DNA of 6,130 nucleotides from Burkholderiaceae bacterium (GCA_029864165.1 JAOTTZ010000127.1:1-6130); one strand, 5' to 3'; shown: positions 1 to 5,965, numbered from the stretch's first letter. The notes: generated from the letters alone by a model not told the origin. A program made the numbers and translations.

Positions 1-812
1 TGATCGAAGAAGGGCTGATCGACACCGTAGTGCGCCAGTTGATGAGCGGCAAAGAGGCCATGGTCTACGTGGTGCGCTGCGGCGACGAGACGCGCTGCGC
101 AAAGGTCTACAAAGAGGCCACGCAGCGCAGCTTCCGCCAAGCTGTTGACTACACCGAGAACCGCAAGGTGAAGAACACCCGCCAGGCCCGCGCCATGGCC
201 AAGGGCACGCACTTCGGCCGCCAGGCGCAAGAAGCAGCGTGGCAGAGCGCCGAGGTCGATGCCCTGTACCGCCTTGCAGCCGCCGGAGTGCGCGTTCCCA
301 CACCGTACAACTTCCATGACGGCGTGCTGCTGATGGAGCTGGTGGCCGACGAGCATGGCGACGCGGCCCCACGCCTGAACGACGTGGTGTTCACGCCAGA
401 GGCGGCGCGCGCTCACCACAAGACGTTGCTGACCGAAGTGGTGCGCATGCTGTGCGCGGGGGTCATACATGGGGATTTGTCGGAATTCAACGTTCTGCTC
501 GGCGCGGACGGCCCGGTGATCATCGACCTGCCCCAGGCGGTGGACGCTGCCGGTAACAACCACGCCCAGCGCATGTTGCTGCGCGATGTCGCCAACCTGA
601 GCGGCTTCTTCGGCCGTTTCGCGCCGGAGCTGCTGACCACCCAGTTTGGGCCCGAGATCTGGGACCTGTTTCGACACAGTGTGTTGGACCCCGAGGTGGT
701 ACTCACCGGCCGTTTCGAACCCAAGCGCGGCGCGGTGGATATAGACGGCGTGATGCGCGAGATCGACGACGCCCGCGCGGAAGAGGCTGCGCGCCTGCTG
801 CGCGTGATGTAA
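1..812 (+). CDS. RIO-type serine/threonine protein kinase (PA4780-like), 5' end cut by window edge
   Basis: Atypical protein kinase of the RIO family, predicted cytoplasmic; substrate unknown. The frame is open from base 3 to the first edge, so 269 residues are visible and the true start lies outside. The GTG at 30 is in frame, but residues before it (IEEGLIDTVV) match the usual N-terminal part of the family, so it is not the start. Counting from the codon at 3: nucleotide-binding SGKEA at 15-19, catalytic Lys in CAKVYK at 34, catalytic loop HGDLSEFN at 156-163 (Asp158, Asn163), and the RIO metal-binding IDLPQ at 174-178 (Asp175). These residues are intact, so it should be active. A conserved middle block (RAMAKGTHFGR, WQSAEVDALYRL) is typical of the bacterial branch. 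It ends in TAA at 810-812, directly before the methyltransferase ATG. I am very sure of the family; the biological role is not known to me. Confidence 0.95.
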   Translation, partial: IEEGLIDTVVRQLMSGKEAMVYVVRCGDETRCAKVYKEATQRSFRQAVDYTENRKVKNTRQARAMAKGTHFGRQAQEAAWQSAEVDALYRLAAAGVRVPTPYNFHDGVLLMELVADEHGDAAPRLNDVVFTPEAARAHHKTLLTEVVRMLCAGVIHGDLSEFNVLLGADGPVIIDLPQAVDAAGNNHAQRMLLRDVANLSGFFGRFAPELLTTQFGPEIWDLFRHSVLDPEVVLTGRFEPKRGAVDIDGVMREIDDARAEEAARLLRVM

Positions 813-1430
813 ATGCGCGTTGTGAACACCGACCCGATTCAACACAGCCCCGCCGCCGAACGCAACCGGGGCCCGATTCTGGCCCAGCTGCGGCGGGTGT
901 TGCCGCCGCAGGGGCTTGCGCTAGAGATCGCCAGCGGCACGGGCCAGCACGCCGCGCACTTCGCCAGCGGTCTGCCAGGCTGGCGCTGGCAGCCAACGGA
1001 TGCTGAGCCGAGCGCCCTCGCGTCGATCAGCGCGCAGTGCTATGCCATCGCCAATGTGATGCCGCCGCTGCAGCTCGACGTGCGCACCGTGCCATGGCCC
1101 GGCGTGCCCACGCAGGCGGACGCGATCTTTTGTGCCAACTTGCTGCACATAGCCCCCTGGGAAACTTGCGTCGCGCTGATGCAGGGCGCCGTGCGCCATC
1201 TTGCGCCGCAAGGCCTTTTGGTGCTGTATGGCCCCTACCTGGTGGACGATGAACCTACCGCGCCGAGCAACCTCGCCTTCGATGCTGACCTGCGTACGCG
1301 CAACGCCGACTGGGGGCTGCGGCGCTTGGCGCACGTGACGCAAGAGGCGCAAACAGCCGGCCTGAGCTTGCACGAGCGCGTATCTATGCCGGCCAACAAC
1401 CTGCTTCTGGTACTGGAACGCGCCGGCTGA
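813..1430 (+). CDS. DUF938 family SAM-dependent methyltransferase (METTL26-like)
   Basis: Predicted soluble class I methyltransferase of 205 residues, a usual full length for DUF938. Substrate unknown. Visible marks: family N-terminal SPAAERN at 12-18; SAM-binding motif I LEIASGTGQHAAHF at 37-50; WQPTD at 59-63 ending strand 2; motif around LDV at 88-90; ANLLHIAPW at 108-116, the post-motif block characteristic of DUF938; GLLVLYGPY at 134-142; FDADLRTRNADWGLR at 156-170; and the C-terminal MPANNLLLVLER at 192-203. The ATG immediately follows the TAA of the kinase gene and no clear Shine-Dalgarno sequence precedes it, so translation probably depends on ribosomes ending the kinase gene. A GTG at 822 is an alternative start that would also keep the SPAAERN motif. 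No truncation or missing motif is seen. Family assignment is firm; function is open. Confidence 0.93.
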   Translation: MRVVNTDPIQHSPAAERNRGPILAQLRRVLPPQGLALEIASGTGQHAAHFASGLPGWRWQPTDAEPSALASISAQCYAIANVMPPLQLDVRTVPWPGVPTQADAIFCANLLHIAPWETCVALMQGAVRHLAPQGLLVLYGPYLVDDEPTAPSNLAFDADLRTRNADWGLRRLAHVTQEAQTAGLSLHERVSMPANNLLLVLERAG

Positions 1431-1451
1431 GTGCGTACACGAAAAATTCAT

Positions 1452-1464
1452 GTCGAAAACACCG
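1452..1464 (+). repeat. 13-base direct repeat, copy downstream of the reductase gene
   Basis: This is the partner of the copy at 3139-3151. It lies 22 bases after the DUF938 stop codon. The sequence between the shared words differs in length and content between the two sites, so if they share ancestry they have diverged by insertion or deletion. Confidence 0.5.
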
Positions 1465-1498
1465 CACCAAAAGCGGGAACTTCAATGCAAACAAGATG

Positions 1499-1515
1499 GT
1501 CGCCACATCGGCGAC
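1499..1515 (-). terminator. Hairpin with partly T-rich tail on the minus strand; weak terminator candidate
   Basis: GTCGCC (1499-1504) pairs with GGCGAC (1510-1515) around a 5-base loop. Read on the minus strand it is followed by CATCTTGTTTGC, which is T-enriched but not a real T-run. It could end leftward transcripts arriving from the reductase gene, whose stop lies about 290 bases upstream. On the plus strand there is no T-tract. Low confidence as a terminator; the hairpin itself is plain in the sequence. Confidence 0.3.
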
Positions 1516-1533
1516 GCACCGTGGTTTGTCGAT

Positions 1534-1559
1534 GTCGAGGGTGAGCAGGCTCACTCGAC
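1534..1559. other. Strong stem-loop between convergent genes
   Basis: GTCGAG (1534-1539) pairs with CTCGAC (1554-1559), then TGAG (1542-1545) pairs with CTCA (1550-1553) around the loop CAGG. A GG bulge at 1540-1541 interrupts the left arm. That gives ten base pairs. Neither strand has a T-run after it, so it is not a standard intrinsic terminator. It may protect 3' ends, aid factor-dependent termination from both sides, or belong to a small RNA. Confidence 0.45.
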
Positions 1560-1583
1560 TGCAAGAGGCACAAGAAGCAACCA

Positions 1584-1616
1584 AATATAGAGACCTGACC
1601 GTCAAGCCTTTGTCAA
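1584..1616 (-). promoter_or_regulatory. Minus-strand sigma70-like pair with over-long spacer
   Basis: On the minus strand a perfect -35 consensus TTGACA (1616-1611) is followed after 21 bases by TATATT (1589-1584), five of six matches to the -10 consensus. The spacer is 3-4 bases longer than usual, so unaided activity would be poor. A transcript from here would run leftward through both hairpins and then antisense to the end of the DUF938 gene. Confidence 0.2.
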
Positions 1617-1801
1617 TGCGTGCCCTGAAATTTCCACACCCGCAGACTTTGCCTTGCTTTGACCGATGCAGGCCACAGCTCTTTGCCTGCGTGCGTTTCC
1701 CATCGATTCAACATGTTCTCAGGCCATGTAGGCGCTGCACTGAAAGGCCAGGGTCAAGCCTTGACTTTGAACCATGTGTGCGCTAGTCAATGGCTTGGTC
1801 A

Positions 1802-3046
1802 TCACTCCAAAAACAAGCGCCGAAAGCCCTTGATGCTGAGCAAGTTACCGGGGTTGCTGGTCTCACAAAGCACGCCGCTCATGCGTTGCAGCAGGCGCGC
1901 GCTCTTTCTTGCACGCCAGATCACCAAGTCGGCCAACCAGGGGTACAAGTTGACGCGATTGGCCTTTTCATACAGGTCAAAGCGTGGCTTGAGCGCCCGC
2001 AGCCGCGCTTCGTAGTCTGCGCGAACCGCAGCGTCGCTGCGCTGCTGGGCGCGGCCTTCAAGGATTGCTTGCGCGGCGTGGATGCCTGTCTCCAAGGCCT
2101 TGCCTATGCCTTCGCCGCTGAACGAGTAAGTGGCGCCCGCGGCCTCGCCTGTGACGAGCAAGCCGGGGCGAGAAAAGCGAGCGCCTTCGAGCGTGCAGCG
2201 CAGTGGTGCACCTTTGAGCTCACCCAGCCATTGGCCACCGGCCATCAGCTCGCGCGCGGGGGCATACACCTCCGTGAAGGCGGCAAATACCTCGCGCAGG
2301 TTCACGTCCTTCATTCCCAGGCGCCCGTCTTTGAGCGTGTTGTGGCTGTGCGCGATACCGACGCCGATGTTGAACACGCCGTCGCGGCACGGGAAGATCC
2401 AACCGTAGCCGGGCTTGAGCCGGCGGTGCCAAACCACATCGAGCGTCTTGATGCGCGCGGTCATGGCATCGTTCTTGACATAGCCGCGCAACGCAATACC
2501 GCTGGGCGTGCGGCGCTCGCACATGCCAGCCGCGATCAGAGCCTGAGGTACGGCGCCGGTGGCGAGCACCAACCACTGCGCATGCAGTTCATGGCCGACA
2601 TCGCCCACCTTCAAACGTGCGCCGGTCACGGCGCCGGCGCTCTCCAGCGGACTGTCGAACCGCGCCGGTGGCAGCAGGCGCGCACCTGCGCTCACCGCCG
2701 CCTTGCACAAGATATCGTCCAGTGTTCTGCGCTGAAGCACCGCCAGTGTTCCGGGCACTTCGATGCGCCCGCCGCTCGGGCCGACACAGCCGACGTGGCT
2801 CACGGCCTGGGCTTGCGCCATCACTTGGTCCAGCACGCCCAACCGGGCCAGGGCGGCGTGGGCGTCTGGAATCAGCCCATCGCCACAAACTTTGTCGCGC
2901 GGGAAGGCGTATTGATCCGCAAGCACCACGTTGACCCCAGCTTGAGCGAGCGTGCGCGCGCAAGCACTGCCGGCCGGGCCAGCGCCAATCACAAGCACTT
3001 CGCAACCAGCGGGCAGTTTGGAAACAGGCTCGAGCGTCGGTTTCAT
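1802..3046 (-). CDS. Geranylgeranyl reductase family FAD-dependent oxidoreductase
   Basis: Flavoprotein of 414 residues, typical for the geranylgeranyl reductase superfamily within the PHBH fold. Family members reduce or oxidise lipid-like or isoprenoid substrates with FAD and NAD(P)H; the substrate here cannot be read from the sequence. Visible marks: Rossmann GAGPAG at 21-26; strand 2 ending VLAD with Asp44 for the FAD ribose; family signature PRDKVCGDG at 49-57; LATG at 161-164; GYGWIFP at 213-219; FAD-pyrophosphate motif GEAAG at 300-304 running into SFSGEGIGKALETG at 308-321. The motif has Glu301 where GDAAG is usual. No signal peptide or membrane segment is evident. The ATG at 3046 has no clear Shine-Dalgarno sequence; the Rossmann motif at residue 21 fits this start. 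It is last of three minus-strand genes, 165 bases after the protease. It lacks the chlorophyll-type BchP N-terminal sequence, so I do not call it BchP. Confidence 0.93.
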   Translation of the reverse strand: MKPTLEPVSKLPAGCEVLVIGAGPAGSACARTLAQAGVNVVLADQYAFPRDKVCGDGLIPDAHAALARLGVLDQVMAQAQAVSHVGCVGPSGGRIEVPGTLAVLQRRTLDDILCKAAVSAGARLLPPARFDSPLESAGAVTGARLKVGDVGHELHAQWLVLATGAVPQALIAAGMCERRTPSGIALRGYVKNDAMTARIKTLDVVWHRRLKPGYGWIFPCRDGVFNIGVGIAHSHNTLKDGRLGMKDVNLREVFAAFTEVYAPARELMAGGQWLGELKGAPLRCTLEGARFSRPGLLVTGEAAGATYSFSGEGIGKALETGIHAAQAILEGRAQQRSDAAVRADYEARLRALKPRFDLYEKANRVNLYPWLADLVIWRARKSARLLQRMSGVLCETSNPGNLLSIKGFRRLFLE

Positions 3047-3211
3047 TGCTGAGCAGCGGCAGAGAACGGGTCAACGAGCACGGTGAGATATAGCGGTTAC
3101 CACCATTGGACGGGCATTAGGCCAGCGCCACCGCAGTGGTCGAAAACACCGTGACCCGCCGATACCCCTTGCGGCAAAGCAACCAAACACAGCAATGCGG
3201 TTTACCGACGT
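3047..3211 (-). promoter_or_regulatory. Reductase upstream region with weak -10-like TATATC
   Basis: The gap between protease stop and reductase start contains, on the minus strand, TATATC (3092-3087) about 40 bases before the ATG, which resembles a -10 box (four of six). No good -35 lies 16-18 bases upstream. It also contains the words GTCGAAAACACCG and AAGCAACCAAA that recur in the gap at 1431-1801. No gene fits here. Confidence 0.2.
3139..3151 (+). repeat. 13-base direct repeat, copy upstream of the reductase gene
   Basis: GTCGAAAACACCG occurs here and, in the same orientation, at 1452-1464 beyond the other end of the reductase gene. Both copies are non-coding. Downstream of each copy, in the same order, come AAGCAACCAAA (3177-3187 and 1575-1585) and CAATGCG (3193-3199 and 1614-1620), with different spacing. 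Confidence 0.5.
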
Positions 3212-3216
3212 TTACC
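3200..3216 (+). repeat. Tandem GTTTACC words at the end of the protease gene
   Basis: GTTTACC occurs at 3200-3206 and 3210-3216 with three bases between, a 10-base period close to one helical turn. The second copy covers the protease stop codon. A related CGGTTTAC lies at 5907-5914, at the start of the transporter gene. It could be a protein-binding pair or chance. Confidence 0.3.
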
Positions 3217-3892
3217 AGAACGCCCACGCCTTGTTCGTCACTACCCACACACCCAGCACGCCGTTGGTCACTGCGTGCGCGATCACGGACACCCACAGCT
3301 TGCCGGTGCGCAGGTACAACCAGGCGTAGGCCAAGCCGGCCAAACTCGCGGCCAGCCACAGCGTGTGGGCCAGCGTGAAGATCACCGTCGACAGCACAAC
3401 GGCGCGCAAGCCGACGCGGCGCGGATCGACCGACTGAAAATGACGGTTTTCTAGCCAGCGCATGAGAAACGAGCGCCAAAATAGCTCTTCCATCACCGGG
3501 ACGACCAAGGCCGCACCCACCCAGCGAATGATGATGAGCAACCACTGCAACCGGCCGTTTGCGTCAACCGGCACAAAGCTCGCGCTCGGCGGCTCGAGCT
3601 GCATCCACGGCGCGTCCAGCACGGCCCACAGCCAAAACACCGCCAAGCCAACGACCGCTGCCAGTACCACCTCCGACAAAGTCGGCAGGCTTGTCAGCGC
3701 AAGCTCGCCATACTCACGCCAGAACCAGCACAACAAACCACCAACCAGCAGCACGGCCAACAAGTAGATCCATCGTTGATCCAGGCCGAGGGCATTGCCG
3801 TCGGGCAGTGCACCCCGCACCGCCAGCACCAACATGAACACCGCAAATGGCGCAATGCGCACCGGGGCCGCCCGGCTTTTCGGAACGCTCAT
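3212..3892 (-). CDS. CPBP/CAAX-type intramembrane metalloprotease, PEP-CTERM-associated type
   Basis: Integral membrane protein of 226 residues in the CPBP (Abi/CAAX protease, Rce1-like) family. It closely fits the subfamily named CAAX prenyl protease-related protein (TIGR03008 as I recall it), which is linked to exosortase/PEP-CTERM species. Catalytic motifs are complete: EELFWR at 135-140 (Glu135, Glu136, Arg140), FTLAH at 172-176 (His176), and HAVTN at 206-210 (His206, Asn210). About six to eight hydrophobic segments are seen, including 13-26, 41-56, 75-92, 117-135, 164-174, 178-193 and 200-218; the chain ends in KAWAFW. The ATG at 3892 has GGAG six bases upstream (3902-3899), a good Shine-Dalgarno sequence that fixes the start. 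It lies 113 bases after the transporter gene on the same strand. No exosortase or PEP-CTERM protein is in view, so the substrate is unknown. Such proteins may also act outside protein sorting. Confidence 0.92.
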   Translation of the reverse strand: MSVPKSRAAPVRIAPFAVFMLVLAVRGALPDGNALGLDQRWIYLLAVLLVGGLLCWFWREYGELALTSLPTLSEVVLAAVVGLAVFWLWAVLDAPWMQLEPPSASFVPVDANGRLQWLLIIIRWVGAALVVPVMEELFWRSFLMRWLENRHFQSVDPRRVGLRAVVLSTVIFTLAHTLWLAASLAGLAYAWLYLRTGKLWVSVIAHAVTNGVLGVWVVTNKAWAFW

Positions 3893-4005
3893 TCAAGTCT
3901 CCAGTGGACGGCTATATATTTATTGTCTGCGCGGCATCAGCGGCACGGCGCATCCCAGACACCGATGGTTACATCTGCTTTGCGAGTACCCGACCCTCGA
4001 CCGCC
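3893..4005 (-). promoter_or_regulatory. Protease upstream region with AT-rich -10-like stretch and Shine-Dalgarno
   Basis: In this otherwise GC-rich gap the minus strand reads AATAAATATATAG over 3923-3911, followed by a GGAG Shine-Dalgarno sequence at 3902-3899 and the ATG at 3892. The AT-rich run offers overlapping -10 boxes (TAAATA, TATATA), but I see no good -35 at normal spacing. It suggests the protease has its own promoter in addition to any read-through. No T-run terminator follows the transporter gene. Confidence 0.3.
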
Positions 4006-5907
4006 TCACGAAGATAACAGATTCTGCACCGTATACCGAAGCCGCTCCGGCGTAACCGCCGACGGTTGCATCGGACTAGCTGCCACCAAACGGACATGGC
4101 GCCACACCCCTCGACGCAACAAGCCGCGACCTTTCGCGCGCGAGAAGTAGGAACCCCAAAGGTTGTGCAACGCCAAGGGCACAACGGGCACCGGGTGCGT
4201 CTGCAAGATCTTCATGATGCCGCCCTTGAACAGGTTCAACTCACCAGTGCGCGTGATTCGACCCTCCGGAAAGATGCACAGCAACCCGCCTTGGTCCAGT
4301 ACGTGGCGCGCCGCTTCGAAGGCGCGTTCGTAAGTTTCTGGCGCTTGCTCGCGAGGCGCGACGGGAATCGCCTTGGCCAAGCGGAACAGCGCGCCCAGCA
4401 CGGGCAGGCGGAAGATGCGATGGTCCATGATGAAGCGAATGGGCCTTGGGCTGGCTGCCATCAGCAAGACCGCATCGGCAAAGCTGACATGGTTGCACAC
4501 GAGGATGGCGGCGCCTTTGATCGGAATGTGCTCGTCGCCATGGACACGGAAGCGGTAGACGCAGTGCGTGACCAAAAAGGCGGTGAAACGCAACAGATAC
4601 TCGGGCACCAACATGAAGATGGCGAACGCCACCAACGCGTTGGCAAGCCCAACAAACAGAAACACTTGTGACACATCGAAACCAGCACCGAGCAACGCGC
4701 CGGCGATGACACTGCCGCCGATGATGAAGACCGCGTTCATGACATTGTTGGCCGCGACGATGCGAGCACGGTGGCTACGCTGTGAGCGTATTTGAATTTG
4801 GGCGTACATGGGCACGCTGTACAGACCCGCGAACAGCGACAACAAGCTGAGGTCGGCCAGCACGCGCCAATGCGCGGCGCGCACGACAAACTCGTGCCAG
4901 CCCATGGCCGGCACTACTGGCAGCCCGCGCGAAGCGAAGTACAGGTCAATCGCGAACAAGCTCATCCCTATAGCACCCAGCGGTACCAGGCCGATCTCCA
5001 CATGCCGCCTAGACAGCGCCTCGCACAACAGTGCGCCGATACCAATTCCGGTTGCAAGTATCAACAGCAGCAACAAGGTCACCCGTTCGTCGCCGTGCAA
5101 CACCGATGTGGCGAAAGCCGGCAGCTGCAGCAAGAACACCGAACCGAAAAACCACATCCACGAAATGCCCAGCAAAGAGCGAAAGACGGGGGCATCTTGC
5201 TGTGCAAGCTTCAAATTGCGCCATGTTTCAGCCGGCAGATTCCAGTTGATGCGCAATTGCGGGTCGGCGGCGGGCGAGGCTGGCACAAACTGTGCCGTCG
5301 CGCGCCCCAGCAAGGCCAGGCCCACACACGCCCAACCTGCGTACTGCACCCCACCCTCTGGTAGCGTCGTCAGCAAACCAGCGGCGAGGTAACCGAGCAA
5401 AAGCGCCACGAAGGTGCCCGTCTCCACCATAGCGTTGCCGCCGGTCAATTCGCGCTCGCTGAGGTGTTGCGGCAGGTAAGCGTACTTGAGGGGGCTCATC
5501 AACGCGGCGTGCAACCCCATCATGAGCACGCACACCAACAGCAATGGCGTGTTCTGCGCGGCAAAGCCGACTGCAGCCACGGCCATGATCGCAATCTCGA
5601 CCGTCTTGACGAAGCGGATCAACGCCGACTTTTCGAGCTTGTCCGCGAGCTGCCCGCTGATAGCGGAGAACAGCATGAAGGGCAGGATGAACAGCGCGCC
5701 TATGGCCATGCCCGCGAACGCCAGCGGCAGCCAAGCCGCTTGCAACTGGTAGATGACCAGCGCCATGAGCGCAAACTTGAACACATTGTCGTTAGCCGCG
5801 CCGAGAAATAGCGTCCAGAAAATCGGCGCAAACCGCCGCTGCGCCAGCAATGCAAACTGATTGGGTCGCTGGGTATCTGTCTCGGCGGTAATGGCAAGCG
5901 TACTCAC
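4006..5907 (-). CDS. MFS lysophospholipid transporter (LplT-like) fused to PlsC-type acyltransferase
   Basis: Inner-membrane fusion protein of 633 residues. Residues about 20-445 form an MFS transporter with roughly twelve hydrophobic segments and the LplT-like AANDNVFKFAL at 37-47. Residues about 455-610 form a lysophospholipid/1-acyl-glycerol-3-phosphate acyltransferase domain facing the cytoplasm: NHVSFAD at 472-478 (catalytic His473 and Asp478, HX4D), FPEGR at 546-550 with ITRTGEL, and VPVVPLAL at 573-580. By analogy with the LplT-Aas system it should flip lysophospholipid inward and re-acylate it. The acyl-ACP synthetase domain found in Aas and in three-domain fusions is absent, and the chain ends cleanly after acyltransferase motif IV, so an outside acyl-ACP or acyl-CoA donor is inferred. 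The start is GTG at 5907; an in-frame TAA lies only two codons upstream and no Shine-Dalgarno sequence is seen. Domain calls are firm, substrate is inferred. Confidence 0.95.
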   Translation of the reverse strand: MSTLAITAETDTQRPNQFALLAQRRFAPIFWTLFLGAANDNVFKFALMALVIYQLQAAWLPLAFAGMAIGALFILPFMLFSAISGQLADKLEKSALIRFVKTVEIAIMAVAAVGFAAQNTPLLLVCVLMMGLHAALMSPLKYAYLPQHLSERELTGGNAMVETGTFVALLLGYLAAGLLTTLPEGGVQYAGWACVGLALLGRATAQFVPASPAADPQLRINWNLPAETWRNLKLAQQDAPVFRSLLGISWMWFFGSVFLLQLPAFATSVLHGDERVTLLLLLILATGIGIGALLCEALSRRHVEIGLVPLGAIGMSLFAIDLYFASRGLPVVPAMGWHEFVVRAAHWRVLADLSLLSLFAGLYSVPMYAQIQIRSQRSHRARIVAANNVMNAVFIIGGSVIAGALLGAGFDVSQVFLFVGLANALVAFAIFMLVPEYLLRFTAFLVTHCVYRFRVHGDEHIPIKGAAILVCNHVSFADAVLLMAASPRPIRFIMDHRIFRLPVLGALFRLAKAIPVAPREQAPETYERAFEAARHVLDQGGLLCIFPEGRITRTGELNLFKGGIMKILQTHPVPVVPLALHNLWGSYFSRAKGRGLLRRGVWRHVRLVAASPMQPSAVTPERLRYTVQNLLSS

Positions 5908-5951
5908 GGTTTACACGTTATCGGCTATCACGGGCGGGAAATGTAGGTAAG

Positions 5952-5965
5952 CCCCATCGATGGGG
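5952..5965. promoter_or_regulatory. Perfect 14-base palindrome, possible operator
   Basis: CCCCATCGATGGGG is its own reverse complement and lies 45 bases upstream of the transporter start codon. A dimeric regulator could bind it, or it could form a five-pair hairpin with loop TCGA. No regulator gene is in view. Confidence 0.35.

Larger units (their letters stand above)
1431..1801. other. Convergent intergenic region without a supportable gene
   Basis: This 371-base gap lies between the 3' ends of the DUF938 gene and the reductase gene and is visibly more AT-rich than the flanking genes. Open frames crossing it (for example plus 1496-1786 and minus 1605-1384) have low-complexity Arg/Cys/Ser-rich translations with no family I recognise, and they lack ribosome binding sites. 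I see no tRNA or transposon end. It holds two hairpins (1499-1515, 1534-1559), a minus-strand TTGACA/TATATT pair (1584-1616), and the 10-base word GTCAAGCCTT twice (1601-1610 and 1753-1762); the second copy forms an imperfect palindrome GTCAAG-C-CTTGAC. Confidence 0.7.

Noticed and set aside
30..32. GTG as the start of the RIO kinase gene
   Set aside because: The frame continues upstream to the window edge with residues that match the family N-terminus; the GTG is an internal Val.
1496..1786. Open frame of 96 codons in the convergent gap
   Set aside because: No ribosome binding site, no recognisable domain, and a composition rich in Arg, Cys and Ser that looks like untranslated sequence.
1750..1790. 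MerR-type promoter with long spacer around GTCAAGCCTTGAC
   Set aside because: No matching dyad between -35 and -10 and no credible -10 on either strand at 19-20 bases.
1802..3046. Bacteriochlorophyll geranylgeranyl reductase BchP
   Set aside because: The N-terminal signature is PRDKVCGDG rather than the PCGGAIPP type of BchP, and no photosynthesis genes are nearby.
1790..3052. Plus-strand open frame of 420 codons lying antisense over the whole reductase gene
   Set aside because: It is codon-aligned opposite the reductase, so stops would need TTA, CTA or TCA codons in the real gene, which are rare at this GC content. Its translation matches no family I know, while the minus strand carries a complete motif set.
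3128..3139. CCAC-CGCA-GTGG hairpin after the protease gene as a terminator
   Set aside because: Only four base pairs and no T-run on the minus strand.
1452..3199. Integron cassette or attC sites around the reductase gene
   Set aside because: The flanking words do not match the RYYYAAC/GTTRRRY core sites and do not form the paired-arm structure of an attC; no integrase is in view.
4066..5811. Several plus-strand open frames of 60-200 codons over the transporter-acyltransferase gene
   Set aside because: All are antisense to a gene with complete, ordered domain motifs, and their translations are low-complexity and unrelated to known families.
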